A stretch of 64,000 nt of DNA from Microbacterium sp. Root61 (GCF_001427525.1 NZ_LMGU01000002.1:83768-147767); one strand, 5' to 3'. Shown: positions 34,008 through 43,914, counted from the stretch's first letter. Notes: generated from the sequence alone by a model not told the origin. Program-made: numbers and translations.

Positions 34008-35549
34008 TTGGCCGATCACGTTCTGGCCATCGACCAGGGGACGACCTCTACCCGGGCGATCGTGTTCGACGCAGCGGGTGGGATCGTCTCGACGGCTCAG
34101 CGCGAGCACGAGCAGATCTTCCCGCGAGCCGGCTGGGTCGAGCACGATCCGGTGGAGATCTGGACCAACACCGAGTGGGTCATCGCCGCGTGTCTCTCGC
34201 GGGCGAAGCTCGAGGCATCCGCCATCGCTGCGGTCGGCGTGACCAACCAGCGCGAGACCGCGATCGTGTGGGACCGCCGCACCGGGCGGCCCGTGCACAA
34301 CGCGATCGTGTGGCAGGACACGCGCACCCAGCCTCGGATCGACCGCCTCGCCGCATCGGCCGAGGGTGGCATGTTCCAGTTCGCCGAGATCACCGGCCTG
34401 CCGCTCGCGACTTACTTCTCAGCTTCGAAGATCGGCTGGATCCTGGACACCGTGCCGGGTGCGCGGGAGGCCGCCGAAGCCGGCGACCTGCTGTTCGGCA
34501 CTCCGGATACCTGGGTCGTGTGGAACCTCACCGGCGGCGCACGCGGCGGCATACACGTCACCGACGTCACCAACGCCTCCCGCACCCTGCTGATGGACCT
34601 GCGCACTCTCGACTGGTCGGATGAGCTGCTGGCGGTGTGGGGGATTCCGCGGCGGATGATGCCCGCCATCCGTTCGTCGTCCGAGGTGCTCGGCGAATCG
34701 CAGCTGCCCGATGTGATGCACGGTGTGCCGATCGCCGGCATCCTGGGCGATCAGCAGGCGGCGACCTTCGGACAGGCCGCGTTCGACGCGGGGGAGTCGA
34801 AGAACACCTATGGCACGGGCAACTTCCTGCTCGTGAACACGGGCACGGACATCGTGCGCTCCGGCAGCGGCTTGATCACCACCGTGGCCTACCGCTGCGA
34901 CGGGGAGCCCGCGCGCTACGCGCTGGAGGGGTCGATCGCGGTGACCGGGTCGCTCGTGCAGTGGCTGCGTGACAACCTCGGGATCATCCAGCGCTCCGAA
35001 GACGTCGAGAGCCTCGCGGCGACCGTCGACGACAACGGCGGCGCGTACTTCGTGCCCGCCTTCTCCGGCCTGTTCGCACCGTATTGGCGGCCCGACGCGC
35101 GCGGCGCCCTGGTCGGTCTCACGCGCTTCGTGAACAAGGGTCACATCGCGCGCGCGGCACTGGAATCCACGGCCTTCCAGACACGCGACGTCATCGAGGC
35201 GGTCGCGGGAGACACCGGGCGTCCGCTCGAAGAGCTCCGCGTCGACGGCGGGATGACGCACAACAGCGCCTTGATGCAGTTCCAGGCAGACATCCTCGGC
35301 ATTCCCGTCGTCCGCCCGAAGGTGGTCGAGACGACGGCGCTCGGGGCGGCATACGCCGCAGGTCTTGCCACCGGCGTGTGGCGCAGCCGCGACGACCTGC
35401 GCGTGCACTGGCAGCAGGACGTGCGCTTCGAGCCGCGCATGAGCGTGGACGAGCGCGAGCGCCGCTACCGGATGTGGAAGAAGGCCGTGTCGAAGTCGCT
35501 CGACTGGGTCGACGACGACGCGCGTTCGCTCGCCGGCACCCTCGGCTGA
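34008..35549 (+). CDS. glpK: Glycerol kinase
   Basis: 513 residues. Phosphorylates glycerol with ATP. FGGY kinase landmarks: [20 protein letters not shown] at the N-terminus, [27 protein letters not shown] and [19 protein letters not shown] near residue 415. I chose TTG 34008 because AGGAAGGAG lies 7 bases upstream and the resulting N-terminus matches the family; a GTG at 33972 would add 12 unsupported residues. No glpF permease is in view, so glycerol uptake must be encoded elsewhere or be passive. It converges on the glycosylase gene with 9 bp between stops. Confidence 0.95.
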   Translation: MADHVLAIDQGTTSTRAIVFDAAGGIVSTAQREHEQIFPRAGWVEHDPVEIWTNTEWVIAACLSRAKLEASAIAAVGVTNQRETAIVWDRRTGRPVHNAIVWQDTRTQPRIDRLAASAEGGMFQFAEITGLPLATYFSASKIGWILDTVPGAREAAEAGDLLFGTPDTWVVWNLTGGARGGIHVTDVTNASRTLLMDLRTLDWSDELLAVWGIPRRMMPAIRSSSEVLGESQLPDVMHGVPIAGILGDQQAATFGQAAFDAGESKNTYGTGNFLLVNTGTDIVRSGSGLITTVAYRCDGEPARYALEGSIAVTGSLVQWLRDNLGIIQRSEDVESLAATVDDNGGAYFVPAFSGLFAPYWRPDARGALVGLTRFVNKGHIARAALESTAFQTRDVIEAVAGDTGRPLEELRVDGGMTHNSALMQFQADILGIPVVRPKVVETTALGAAYAAGLATGVWRSRDDLRVHWQQDVRFEPRMSVDERERRYRMWKKAVSKSLDWVDDDARSLAGTLG

Positions 35550-35558
35550 GCCGGGGAG

Positions 35559-36431
35559 CTACTTGAGCAGGCGCGAGAGGCGGCGGTCGGCGAGCACCTT
35601 GCCGCCGGTCTGACAGGTCGCGCAGTACTCGAGCGAGTTGTCGGCGAAGAAGACGCTGCGCACGGTGTCACCGCAGACCGGGCAGAGCTCGCCGCGGCGA
35701 CCGTGCACCTGCATGCCCCGACGCTTGGCGTCCTTCAGGTCGGCAGGTGGCTTTCCGGATGCCTCGGCCACGGCATCCGTCAGCGTCTCGGTCATCGCGG
35801 CGAAGAGCCGGTCGATGTCGGCCTCGTCGAGGGTCGCCGCCAGCGCGTACGGCGACATCTTCGCGGCGTGCAGGATCTCGTCGGAGTAGGCGTTGCCCAC
35901 CCCGGCGATGATCGACTGGTCGCGCAGCACGCCCTTGATCTGGGTGCGCCGCCCCACGAGTAGTCCGGCCAGCGTGTCACGCGTGAACGCGGGGTCGAGT
36001 GGATCAGGTCCGAGTCGCGCGATGCCCGGCACGTCCTGCGGATCGCACACCACGTAGACGGCGAGCGACTTCTTCGTCCCGGCCTCGGTGAGGTCGAACC
36101 CCGAGCCGTCGCTGAGCGCGACGCGCAGCGCGATCGGCGTGCGCCCCGGCTTGATGAGCGTCGTCGACAGCTGGTCGTACCACCGCAGCCATCCCGCCTT
36201 GGCGAGGTGGAACACGAGGTGGGGTGCGGCATCCGTCCCTGTCGTGGACAGGTCGACGAACTTGCCGTGCCGCGCCGCCCCCGTGATCTCGGCGCCCTGC
36301 AGGGCGTGCACCGGTGGGTCGTACGTCTTGAGCGCCGCGATCGCGGCCACGGACACGCGCGTGATCGTCAGGCCGCTGACACGTCCGTTGAGGAAGTCGA
36401 CGAGCCCCTGCACCTCAGGCATCTCGGGCAT
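35559..36431 (-). CDS. Formamidopyrimidine/endonuclease VIII-type DNA glycosylase
   Basis: 290 residues. The catalytic N-terminus MPEMPEVQGL provides Pro2 and Glu3, as in Fpg/Nei. Other features: the helix-two-turn-helix block GVLRDQSIIAGVGNAYSDEILHAAKMSPY and a C-terminal zinc finger CPVCGDTVRSVF, YCATCQTGGKVL with four cysteines. It removes oxidised bases with AP-lyase activity. Which subfamily (MutM or actinobacterial Nei) is not certain by eye. CAGGAT ends 6 bases before ATG 36431, suggesting a leaderless mRNA. Confidence 0.9.
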   Translation of the reverse strand: MPEMPEVQGLVDFLNGRVSGLTITRVSVAAIAALKTYDPPVHALQGAEITGAARHGKFVDLSTTGTDAAPHLVFHLAKAGWLRWYDQLSTTLIKPGRTPIALRVALSDGSGFDLTEAGTKKSLAVYVVCDPQDVPGIARLGPDPLDPAFTRDTLAGLLVGRRTQIKGVLRDQSIIAGVGNAYSDEILHAAKMSPYALAATLDEADIDRLFAAMTETLTDAVAEASGKPPADLKDAKRRGMQVHGRRGELCPVCGDTVRSVFFADNSLEYCATCQTGGKVLADRRLSRLLK

Positions 36432-36437
36432 GCGCCC

Positions 36438-36443
36438 ATCCTG
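36438..36443 (-). promoter_or_regulatory. -10 hexamer CAGGAT, leaderless glycosylase gene
   Basis: CAGGAT, 6-base spacer, ATG 36431 on the minus strand; there is no ribosome site. Confidence 0.45.
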
Positions 36444-36463
36444 TCACGCGGTGCCGACGCGAG

Positions 36464-37027
36464 TCAGCCCTCGAGCACCGGCCACGGCTGCGGGCTGCGG
36501 TCGTCGTCGCGCAGGAGTCCGCCGATCCATCCGTCGTCGCGGCCGCGGCCGCTGACCAGCGCCTGACGCAGCAGGCCTTCGTAGCGGATGCCGACGGCCC
36601 GAGCCGAGCGGGCGGAGGCGACGTTGCCGACCACGGCGCGCCACTCGATGCGCTGCAGGGCGAGGCCGTCGTCGGAGAAGCCCCAGTCGAGGGCGGCGTG
36701 GGCGGCCTCGGTGAGCAGTCCGCGACCGCGGGCGTGCGGAGCGACCCAGTACCCGATCTCGGCGCCGCCCTCGTTGACGCGGTGCAGGCCGATCATCCCG
36801 GCAAGGCCGTCCTCGGCCCGCATCGCCCAGGTCGCCTCGGCGCCTTCGGCCCACCACGCCGCGACCTTCTCGATGAAGCCCTCGGCGTGCTCGCGCGCGT
36901 ACGGCGACGGGACGGTCGTGTACTGCTGGATGTCGGGGTCTTGGCACGCGTCGTAGATCGCGTCGACGTCGGCAGTCGTCGGCACGGACAGCTCGAGACG
37001 CGTCGTGCGCAGGGTCACAGGTTCCAC
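36464..37027 (-). CDS. GNAT family N-acetyltransferase (RimJ/RimL-like)
   Basis: 187 residues. N-terminal VTLRTTRLELSVPTTADVDAI, acetyl-CoA loop in IGYWVAPHARGRGLLTEAAHAAL (about residues 99-122), and VVGNVASARSARAVGIRYEG typical of the RimJ/RimL branch that acetylates protein N-termini or small amines. The substrate is unknown. TAGGGT ends 6 bases before GTG 37027, so it appears to be leaderless and independent of trpS, which lies upstream on the same strand. Confidence 0.88.
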   Translation of the reverse strand: MEPVTLRTTRLELSVPTTADVDAIYDACQDPDIQQYTTVPSPYAREHAEGFIEKVAAWWAEGAEATWAMRAEDGLAGMIGLHRVNEGGAEIGYWVAPHARGRGLLTEAAHAALDWGFSDDGLALQRIEWRAVVGNVASARSARAVGIRYEGLLRQALVSGRGRDDGWIGGLLRDDDRSPQPWPVLEG

Positions 37028-37033
37028 CCCGCC

Positions 37034-37039
37034 ACCCTA
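37034..37039 (-). promoter_or_regulatory. -10 hexamer TAGGGT, leaderless GNAT gene
   Basis: TAGGGT, 6-base spacer GGCGGG, GTG 37027 on the minus strand. Confidence 0.5.
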
Positions 37040-37064
37040 ACGCGCACCCCGCGCGTCGCGTCCT

Positions 37065-38069
37065 CTACCGCCGGCGGAGGAGCCCGATCTTGTCGTAGAC
37101 GTCGTCGAGGGTACGGTCGGCGACCGATGCCGCGCGGTCGGCGTTGGCAGCCAGCACACGGTCGAGCTCGGCCGGGTCGTCGAGAAGCTCGAGGGCGCGC
37201 GCACGCACCGGCTCGAACTCGGCGACGACCACCTCGGCCAGGCCCTTCTTGAAGTCGCCGTAGCCGCGGCCCGCGTACTCGTCCTCGATCGCCGGGATCT
37301 GCTTGCCGCTGAGCGCCGCGTAGATGACCAGGAGGTTGGAGACACCGGGCTTGGCCTCGCGGTCGAACCGCACGACGCCTTCGCTGTCGGTCACGGCGCG
37401 CATGATCTTCTTCGCGCTCACGGCCGGGTCATCCAGCATCCACAGCACGCCGGAATCGGACTCCGCCGACTTCGACATCTTGGCCGTCGGGTTCTGCAGG
37501 TCGTAGATGCGTGCGGTGTCGCGCTGGATCACCGGCACCGGCACGGTGAAGGTCTGTCCGTAGCGTGAGTTGAACCGCTCGGCCAGGTCGCGCGTCAGCT
37601 CGACGTGCTGCTTCTGGTCGTCGCCGACGGGCACGACATCGGTCTGGTAGAGCAGGATGTCGGCGGCCATGAGCACCGGGTAGGTGAACAGCCCGACCGA
37701 GGTGGCGTCGGCGCCGTAGCGCTGCGACTTGTCCTTGAACTGCGTCATCCGTCCGGCCTCACCGAAGCCGGTGATGGTGGACAGCACCCACGCGAGCTCG
37801 GCGTGCGCGGGCACGTGCGACTGGACGTAGAGCGTCGAGCGCGACGGCTCGATGCCGGCCGCGATGTACTGCGCGGCGGTGCGGCGCGTCTTGGCGCGCA
37901 GCTCGGCGGGCTCGTTCGGCTGGGTCAGCGCGTGCAGGTCGACGACGGAGAAGTACGCGTCGTAGGAGTTCTGGAGCTCGCGCCACTGCATGAGCGCCCC
38001 GATGTAGTTGCCGATCTGCAAAGAGTCGGCCGAGGGCTGCATTCCGGAGTACAAGCGCGGTTTCGTCAC
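37065..38069 (-). CDS. trpS: Tryptophanyl-tRNA synthetase
   Basis: 334 residues, normal bacterial length. Class I signature motifs: the HIGH equivalent in LQIGNYIGAL (about residues 17-26) and KMSKS in NPTAKMSKSAESD (near 195). VVDLHALTQPNEP and PVGDDQKQHVELTRDLAERFN form the Trp/ATP site. The start is GTG 38069 with TAGGAT ending 6 bases upstream, so the mRNA looks leaderless. No tRNA-Trp or T-box element is seen. Confidence 0.96.
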   Translation of the reverse strand: MTKPRLYSGMQPSADSLQIGNYIGALMQWRELQNSYDAYFSVVDLHALTQPNEPAELRAKTRRTAAQYIAAGIEPSRSTLYVQSHVPAHAELAWVLSTITGFGEAGRMTQFKDKSQRYGADATSVGLFTYPVLMAADILLYQTDVVPVGDDQKQHVELTRDLAERFNSRYGQTFTVPVPVIQRDTARIYDLQNPTAKMSKSAESDSGVLWMLDDPAVSAKKIMRAVTDSEGVVRFDREAKPGVSNLLVIYAALSGKQIPAIEDEYAGRGYGDFKKGLAEVVVAEFEPVRARALELLDDPAELDRVLAANADRAASVADRTLDDVYDKIGLLRRR

Positions 38070-38075
38070 CAGCCA

Positions 38076-38081
38076 ATCCTA
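38076..38081 (-). promoter_or_regulatory. -10 hexamer TAGGAT, leaderless trpS
   Basis: TAGGAT, 6-base spacer TGGCTG, GTG 38069 on the minus strand. No recognisable -35. Confidence 0.55.
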
Positions 38082-38137
38082 TGGGCGACGGATGCCGCGT
38101 CCGCCCGCACTGCGGACGACGCGGTCGCGCGACCGGC

Positions 38138-38986
38138 TCAGACCCCGAGCGTGTAGTCCGCGATGACCGGTGCGTGATCGCTGAAGCGGGTGTCCCACGA
38201 ACCGGCGCGCACGACGCGATAGTCCTGCACCCGTGCCGCGAGCTCCGGCGTAGCGAGGTGGTAGTCGATCCGCCAGCCGGTGTCGGTGTCGAACGCGCGG
38301 CCGCGCATCGACCACCAGGTGTAGGGGCCTTCGACGTCGCCGTGGAAGCGGCGGCCGATGTCGACCCACCCGAGGCCGGTGCCGGTCGAGCCGTCGACGC
38401 CGGTCGCCTCGGCACCGTCCTCGCCCAGGAAGCGGTCGAAGTAGGCGCGCTCGCGGGGGAGGAACCCGGCCTTCTTGATGTTGCCCTTCCAGTTGCGGAT
38501 GTCGAGCTCGCGGTGGCCGACGTTCAAGTCGCCCATGATCAGTGCGAGCGGCGACTCGGCGCGCAGCTGCGGCATCCGTCGTTCCATGGCGTCCAGGAAC
38601 GCCCACTTGGCGTCCTGCTTCGGCGTCTCGGCCTCGCCGGTGTGCACGTAGGCGCTCACCACGGTCAGCTTCTCGCCGTCGATGTCGAAGTCCGCCTCGA
38701 TCCAGCGGCCGGCGCTGTCGAGGCCGTCCTCGCCGAGTACGGTGCGTGTCGCGACCGGTGCGATCCGGCTCGCCACAGCGACACCGGCGCGTCCCTTGGC
38801 CAGCGCCTCGTCGTTGACGATCTCCCACCCGGGCAGGGCCACCGCGAGCTCTTCAGCGGTGGCGCGCACCTCCTGCAGGGCCATGATGTCGACGTCGGCG
38901 TCGGCGAGCCACTCGATCATGCCCTTGCGGACGGAAGCACGGATGCCGTTGACGTTGACAGAGGCGATGCGGATGGGGCGAGGCAC
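38138..38986 (-). CDS. xth: Exodeoxyribonuclease III family AP endonuclease
   Basis: 282 residues from GTG 38986. Exo III landmarks: RIASVNVNGIRASVRKG, ADVDIMALQEVRAT (metal Glu), LIMGDLNVGHRELDIRNWKGN (catalytic Asp/Asn), and the terminal GSWDTRFSDHAPVIADY (catalytic Asp-His). It cleaves abasic sites in base excision repair, so it fits with the nearby glycosylase. TAGGCT ends 7 bases before this GTG; an earlier GTG at 39016 would add 10 residues and overlap the promoter. Confidence 0.93.
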   Translation of the reverse strand: MPRPIRIASVNVNGIRASVRKGMIEWLADADVDIMALQEVRATAEELAVALPGWEIVNDEALAKGRAGVAVASRIAPVATRTVLGEDGLDSAGRWIEADFDIDGEKLTVVSAYVHTGEAETPKQDAKWAFLDAMERRMPQLRAESPLALIMGDLNVGHRELDIRNWKGNIKKAGFLPRERAYFDRFLGEDGAEATGVDGSTGTGLGWVDIGRRFHGDVEGPYTWWSMRGRAFDTDTGWRIDYHLATPELAARVQDYRVVRAGSWDTRFSDHAPVIADYTLGV

Positions 38987-38993
38987 GCCTGCC

Positions 38994-38999
38994 AGCCTA
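38994..38999 (-). promoter_or_regulatory. -10 hexamer TAGGCT, near-leaderless xth
   Basis: TAGGCT, 7-base spacer, GTG 38986 on the minus strand, within the short gap after the YihY stop. Confidence 0.5.
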
Positions 39000-39022
39000 G
39001 CCAGCGGCGCCGACACCGGGCG

Positions 39023-40258
39023 TCACTCGAGCAGGCTGCCCTTCTTCGTCGGCGGGGGAGTGGCGGCCTCGACCTGCGTGAGCTCGTCCTCCGCCTCGCG
39101 CAGCGCCCGGTCGGCCGCCCACACGCGATACCAGGGAGCGCTTGCGCGCGCCTCCTGGGCGGTGCGCAGCCGTACCCGCGCAGCGGTCAGGAGTGCCCGG
39201 TGCTCGGCGGCGAGACGCTCGGCCTCGCTCTGGGTGATCAACGGCACATGGGCATCACGCGCCGCCGTGGCGATCCACGCCGCGGCGACGAGCATGATGA
39301 TGCCGATGATCCGGAACCACAGCAGCAGGCCGACGAAGATCGCGAACGTCGCCAGCAGCGGGTTCGTCGGGGTGTAGCTGAGCAGCCATCCGGCACCCAA
39401 CTGCAGCACCGTGATCGCGCCGCCGCCGAGCAGCGCGCCCGGCCAGATGCGACGCCATGGGAGCGAGGTGCCCGTCAGGAAGCGGAACAGCGCTGCCAGC
39501 GATGCCGAGAACACGATGAAGGAGATGATGATCGAGCTGATGGCGACGGCGAAGTGGTAGAAATCGGACGACGTCCCCCAGCCGAGCAGATCGAAGAGCC
39601 AGGTGAGCGCCCAAGTGCCGGCGTAACTGACGCCGGATCCCAGGACGAGGGAGACCCCGAAGACGACGGCCGCGAGGAAGTCGCGTGCCTTCAGCAGCAC
39701 GTAGCCGCGGCGGTCGGGCGGGATGCCGAAGATGTCGCGCACGGCGCGACGGGCGTAGGTGACGAAGCCGATCGCGGTCCAGATGACCGTGATCAGGGCG
39801 ATGACACCCGTGATCCCGAGCACGCTGGCGCTCTGGGTCGCGATCTCGGTGACCTGCGCCTCGGTGAAGAGGCCGTGTTCGCCGATCAGCCCCGGAATCC
39901 AGCTGTTGATGACCGTGATCATCGCGTCGATCGCCTCGGGGCTGCCGCCGAGCCAGAGCCCTGCGATCGCGAACGCGACGTACACGGTGGCGAAGAACGC
40001 GAACAGGGCCTGGTAGCTCACGCCGGCGGCGAGGAGGAATCCGTTGTGCTGCAGGAAGTGCCGCCAGACACGCACCGGGAACCAGCCCATGGTGCGCTTC
40101 GTCAGTGCGGTGGCGCGCGAGATCGGTTGGTCGAACCGTTCGCGCAGCGTCTCCTGTGTCGTGTCCCACCGCTGCCGGAGGCTTTCCTCCGTGCGGGCGG
40201 CGTCATCCGCATTCGCCCGATCGACGGGGTGCTTGCCCCGATCGCTCCTGTCCGTCAC
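39023..40258 (-). CDS. YihY/BrkB family inner membrane protein
   Basis: About 411 residues from GTG 40258. A charged cytoplasmic N-terminus of about 60 residues is followed by six hydrophobic segments and a charged coiled C-terminus (ARVRLRTAQEARA, ALREAEDELTQVEA). Family blocks: FLLAAGVSYQALFAFFATVY and WIPGLIGEHGL. The family was misnamed RNase BN; its function is unknown. TAACCT ends 6 bases before this GTG, and an in-frame GTG at 40264 lies directly against the hexamer, so 40258 is the better start. Confidence 0.88.
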   Translation of the reverse strand: MTDRSDRGKHPVDRANADDAARTEESLRQRWDTTQETLRERFDQPISRATALTKRTMGWFPVRVWRHFLQHNGFLLAAGVSYQALFAFFATVYVAFAIAGLWLGGSPEAIDAMITVINSWIPGLIGEHGLFTEAQVTEIATQSASVLGITGVIALITVIWTAIGFVTYARRAVRDIFGIPPDRRGYVLLKARDFLAAVVFGVSLVLGSGVSYAGTWALTWLFDLLGWGTSSDFYHFAVAISSIIISFIVFSASLAALFRFLTGTSLPWRRIWPGALLGGGAITVLQLGAGWLLSYTPTNPLLATFAIFVGLLLWFRIIGIIMLVAAAWIATAARDAHVPLITQSEAERLAAEHRALLTAARVRLRTAQEARASAPWYRVWAADRALREAEDELTQVEAATPPPTKKGSLLE

Positions 40259-40264
40259 GATCAC

Positions 40265-40270
40265 AGGTTA
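40265..40270 (-). promoter_or_regulatory. -10 hexamer TAACCT, leaderless YihY gene
   Basis: TAACCT, 6-base spacer GTGATC, GTG 40258 on the minus strand. Confidence 0.5.
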
Positions 40271-40325
40271 GCGATCAACGGATGCCGCAACGCACGTCAC
40301 GGCATCCGACCTGCTCATCGGACGA

Positions 40326-41111
40326 TCAGCGCTTGCCGCGGAGGACGGCCTGCTTGACCTCGGCGATCGCCTTGGTGACCTCGATGCCGCGGGGGCACGC
40401 CTCGGTGCAGTTGAAGGTCGTGCGGCAGCGCCACACGCCCTCCTGGTCGTTGAGGATGTCGAGGCGCACATCGGCGGCGTCATCGCGCGAGTCGAAGATG
40501 AAGCGGTGCGCGTTCACGATCGCGGCCGGTCCGAAGTACTGGCCGTCGGTCCAGAACACGGGGCACGAGGACGTGCACGCGGCGCACAGGATGCACTTCG
40601 TGGTGTCGTCGAAGACCTCGCGGTCCACGATCGACTGGATGCGCTCCTTGCCCTTCTCGGGCGTCGAGTTCGCGATGAGGAACGGCTGCACCTCGCGGAA
40701 GGAGGCGAAGAACGGCTCCATGTCCACGATCAGGTCCTTCTCCAGCGGCAGGCCCTTGATCGCCTCGACGTAGATCGGCTGCGAGATGTCGAGGTCCTTG
40801 ATCAGCGTCTTGCAGGCGAGGCGGTTGCGGCCGTTGATGCGCATGGCATCCGATCCGCAGATGCCGTGCGCGCAGGAACGACGGAAGCTCAGCGAGCCGT
40901 CGACCTCCCACTTGATCTTGTGCAGGGCGTCCAGCACGCGGTCCGTGGAGTACAGCTCCACGTCGTAGTCGACCCAGCGCGGCTCCTCATCGACCTCCGG
41001 GTTGAACCGGCGGACGATGAAGGTCACGAGGAAGGACTGGATGCCCGTGTCCGCAGCGGTCTCGCTCGTTTCGGCTGCGGCATCCGTCGTCTCGACGAGA
41101 GTCGACACCAT
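40326..41111 (-). CDS. sdhB: Succinate dehydrogenase iron-sulfur subunit
   Basis: 261 residues. The N-terminal ferredoxin-like domain has CAHGICGSDAMRINGRNRLAC for [2Fe-2S]; the C-terminal domain has CILCAACTSSCPVFW and CRTTFNCTEACPRGIEV for the [4Fe-4S] and [3Fe-4S] clusters. It links FAD in SdhA to quinone. A 25-residue Thr/Ala-rich N-terminal extension is present. It starts 2 bases after the sdhA stop; AGGAAG within the end of sdhA serves as the ribosome site. Confidence 0.97.
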   Translation of the reverse strand: MVSTLVETTDAAAETSETAADTGIQSFLVTFIVRRFNPEVDEEPRWVDYDVELYSTDRVLDALHKIKWEVDGSLSFRRSCAHGICGSDAMRINGRNRLACKTLIKDLDISQPIYVEAIKGLPLEKDLIVDMEPFFASFREVQPFLIANSTPEKGKERIQSIVDREVFDDTTKCILCAACTSSCPVFWTDGQYFGPAAIVNAHRFIFDSRDDAADVRLDILNDQEGVWRCRTTFNCTEACPRGIEVTKAIAEVKQAVLRGKR

Positions 41112-41113
41112 TC

Positions 41114-42919
41114 CTAGTACTTCCTCTCCATCGGCTGGTAACGCGTCATCGTGACCGGTTTCCAATCGAGCCTGATGTGGTCGTCGGCGTGGGACGAGTG
41201 CGGGTCGCCGCTCAGGTACGCCATCGTGTGCTGCATGTAGTTCTCGTCGTCGCGCAGGGGGTAGTCGTCGCGCATGTGACCGCCGCGGCTCTCCTTGCGG
41301 TTGCGCGCGGTGTGCACCACGACCTCGGCCAGATCCAGCAGGAAGCCGAGCTCGACCGCCTCGAGCAGGTCGGTGTTGTACCGCTTGCCCTTGTCGTCGA
41401 CGTGGATGTTCTTGTACCGCTCGCGCAGCTCCTCGATCGTCCCGAGCACCTTGCCGAGGGACTCCTCGGTGCGGAACACCTGGGCGTTCATGTCCATGTC
41501 GTCCTGCAGCTTCTTGCGCAGGACGGCGATGCGCTCGGAGCCGTTGTTGTTGCGCAGGCCCTCGATCATCTCGCGGACCTCCTTCGTGGGGTCCTCCGGG
41601 AGGGGCACGAACTCGGCGGTCTGCACGTACTTGACGGCGTTGTTGCCGGCGCGCTTGCCGAACACGTTGATGTCCAGCAGCGAGTTGGTGCCGAGGCGGT
41701 TCGAGCCGTGCACCGAGACGCACGCGCACTCGCCGGCGGCGTAGAGGCCCGGCACGACGGTGGTGTTGTCCGAGAGGACCTCGGCGTTGACGTTGGTCGG
41801 GATGCCGCCCATCGCGTAGTGCGCGGTCGGCATCACGGGCACCGGCTCGGTGACCGGGTCCACGCCCAGGTAGGTGCGGGCGAACTCGGTGATGTCGGGG
41901 AGCTTGGTCTCCAGGACCTCCGCACCGAGGTGCGTGCAGTCGAGGTAGACGTAGTCCTTGTGCGGGCCGGCGCCGCGGCCGTCCAGGACCTCCTGGACCA
42001 TCGAGCGCGCGACGATGTCACGCGGGGCGAGGTCCTTGATGGTCGGGGCGTAGCGCTCCATGAACCGCTCGCCGCTCGCGTTGCGCAGGATCGCGCCTTC
42101 GCCGCGGGCACCTTCGGTGAGCAGGATGCCGAGGCCGGCCAGGCCGGTCGGGTGGAACTGGAAGAACTCCATGTCCTCGAGCGGCAGACCCTTGCGCCAG
42201 ATGATGCCGACGCCGTCGCCGGTAAGGGTGTGCGCGTTGGAGGTCGTCTTGTAGATCTTGCCGAAGCCGCCCGTGGCGAAGATGATCGCCTTCGAGTGGA
42301 AGACGTGCAGGTCGCCCGTCGCGAGCTCGTAGGCCACGACGCCGGCGACCTGGGTCGTGCCGTCCTCGTCCTTCACGGTGATGACGTCGAGCGCGTAGAA
42401 CTCGTTGAAGAAGTTGATGCCGAGGCGGACGCAGTTCTGGAACAGCGTCTGCAGGATCATGTGGCCGGTGCGGTCGGCGGCGTAGCACGCGCGGCGGACC
42501 GGCGACTTGCCGTGGTCACGGGTGTGGCCGCCGAAGCGGCGCTGGTCGATCTTGCCCTCGGGGGTGCGGTTGAACGGGAGACCCATGTTCTCCAGGTCGA
42601 TGACCGCGTCGATGGCCTCCTTGGCGAGGATCTCCGCCGCATCCTGGTCGACGAGGTAGTCGCCGCCCTTGATGGTGTCGAAGGTGTGCCACTCCCACGA
42701 GTCCTCTTCGACGTTGGCGAGCGCAGCGGCCATGCCGCCCTGCGCCGCACCGGTGTGCGATCGCGTGGGGTACAGCTTGCTGATCACCGCCGTCTTGGCG
42801 CCGGGCCCTGCCTCGATCGCCGCACGCATGCCGGCGCCGCCGGCGCCGACGATGACGATGTCGAACTGGTGGTAGTGCACGCCGTCTCTGACGACGGAGC
42901 CTTCGGTCTGGGTGCTCAC
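41114..42919 (-). CDS. sdhA: Succinate dehydrogenase flavoprotein subunit
   Basis: 601 residues. FAD Rossmann motif [19 protein letters not shown] (about residues 19-37); the covalent FAD His lies in [18 protein letters not shown]; substrate residues lie in [17 protein letters not shown] and [17 protein letters not shown]. It oxidises succinate to fumarate in the TCA cycle and respiratory chain. GTG 42919 has a poor ribosome site, and a 43-bp gap separates it from sdhD. Confidence 0.97.
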   Translation of the reverse strand: MSTQTEGSVVRDGVHYHQFDIVIVGAGGAGMRAAIEAGPGAKTAVISKLYPTRSHTGAAQGGMAAALANVEEDSWEWHTFDTIKGGDYLVDQDAAEILAKEAIDAVIDLENMGLPFNRTPEGKIDQRRFGGHTRDHGKSPVRRACYAADRTGHMILQTLFQNCVRLGINFFNEFYALDVITVKDEDGTTQVAGVVAYELATGDLHVFHSKAIIFATGGFGKIYKTTSNAHTLTGDGVGIIWRKGLPLEDMEFFQFHPTGLAGLGILLTEGARGEGAILRNASGERFMERYAPTIKDLAPRDIVARSMVQEVLDGRGAGPHKDYVYLDCTHLGAEVLETKLPDITEFARTYLGVDPVTEPVPVMPTAHYAMGGIPTNVNAEVLSDNTTVVPGLYAAGECACVSVHGSNRLGTNSLLDINVFGKRAGNNAVKYVQTAEFVPLPEDPTKEVREMIEGLRNNNGSERIAVLRKKLQDDMDMNAQVFRTEESLGKVLGTIEELRERYKNIHVDDKGKRYNTDLLEAVELGFLLDLAEVVVHTARNRKESRGGHMRDDYPLRDDENYMQHTMAYLSGDPHSSHADDHIRLDWKPVTMTRYQPMERKY

Positions 42920-42962
42920 GTGATGGATGCTTTCGTCTCGGTCTGCTGCGTGCCGGTCGGGT

Positions 42963-43412
42963 CTAGCCCTGGCACATGTCCCACAGGCTGCTGTCGGCGG
43001 TCACGCCGAGGCACGGGTCGAAGGTGAACACGACGAGCGTGCCCAGGAGGATGAGGAACGCGGCGGCCAGACCGACGGCCCACACGAGCACGCGACGCGT
43101 GCCGTTGTGGGTGACGTAGTCGTTGATGATCGTGCGCATTCCGTTGGCGCCGTGGATGAGCGCCAGCCACAGCATCAGAACGTCCCACCACTGCCAGAAC
43201 GGGGTGGCGAACTTGCCGACGACGAAGGCGAAGTCGATCTGGTGGATGCCGGTGCCGGCCATGAGGTTGACGAACAGGTGGCCGAAGATCAGCACGACCA
43301 GCAGCACGCCGGAGACGCGCATGTAGATCCAGCCCCACTTCTCGAGGTTGGCGCCGGCCTTGCGGGGACGGAGTTCGGGGCTGCGGGGCGCCGCGATGGT
43401 CTGAGCGCTCAT
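42963..43412 (-). CDS. sdhD: Succinate dehydrogenase membrane anchor subunit
   Basis: 149 residues with three membrane helices (about residues 32-54, 72-95, 108-132). [29 protein letters not shown] includes the helix-1 His (blocks [14 protein letters not shown]), a probable haem or quinone-site residue, and a second His lies in [11 protein letters not shown]. The start overlaps the sdhC stop (TGATG). Confidence 0.92.
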   Translation of the reverse strand: MSAQTIAAPRSPELRPRKAGANLEKWGWIYMRVSGVLLVVLIFGHLFVNLMAGTGIHQIDFAFVVGKFATPFWQWWDVLMLWLALIHGANGMRTIINDYVTHNGTRRVLVWAVGLAAAFLILLGTLVVFTFDPCLGVTADSSLWDMCQG

Positions 43413-43846
43413 CAGTGACCGCCTCCGATCGACGAGAAGACATTGATCAGATGACGGGGGGTGAACCCGGCCATCGTGACGACCCAGAGGCCCAGGACGC
43501 CCCACCACAGCTGTCGCTGGTAGCGCGCGCCCTTGGCCCAGAAGTCGACCAGGATGATGCGCAGCCCGTTGTAGGCGTGGTACGCGATGGCACCGACCAG
43601 GGCGACTTCGCCGAGCCCCATGATGGGGTTCTTGTAGGTGCCGATGACGGCGTTGTAGGCCTCGGGTGAGACCCGGATGAGTGCGGTGTCCAAGACGTGG
43701 ACCAGCAGGAAGAAGAAGATCGCGACTCCGGTGATGCGATGCAACACCCACGACCACATTCCTTCGCGACCTCGATAGAGCGTTCCGCGAGGAACCTTCG
43801 AGGTGGTCTCCGATACCGACGGTGTCACGCGTGTGCCTGCAGACAC
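43412..43846 (-). CDS. sdhC: Succinate dehydrogenase cytochrome b556 subunit
   Basis: 144 residues with three membrane helices. SdhC signature GREGMWSWVLHRITGVAIFF (residues about 27-46) and the haem-ligand His region FFLLVHVLDTALIRVS, then AIAYHAYNGLRIILVDFW. GTG 43846 is preceded by GGGAGGACGACC, a strong ribosome site. First gene of sdhCDAB; the upstream region contains two perfect palindromes shared with manC. Confidence 0.93.
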   Translation of the reverse strand: MSAGTRVTPSVSETTSKVPRGTLYRGREGMWSWVLHRITGVAIFFFLLVHVLDTALIRVSPEAYNAVIGTYKNPIMGLGEVALVGAIAYHAYNGLRIILVDFWAKGARYQRQLWWGVLGLWVVTMAGFTPRHLINVFSSIGGGH

Positions 43847-43914
43847 GGTCGTCCTCCCTGTTCGATCTTCAACGCGGGTTCGCGGCCCTCACTGAGCGCC
43901 GGCGCTGCGGTCTC

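Noticed and set aside
32169..34298. 709-codon open frame on the minus strand over glpD
   Set aside because: Shadow of glpD and the start of glpK; no domain and poor composition.
38081..40357. 758-codon open frame on the plus strand over xth and YihY
   Set aside because: Antisense to two recognised families; composition of a shadow frame.
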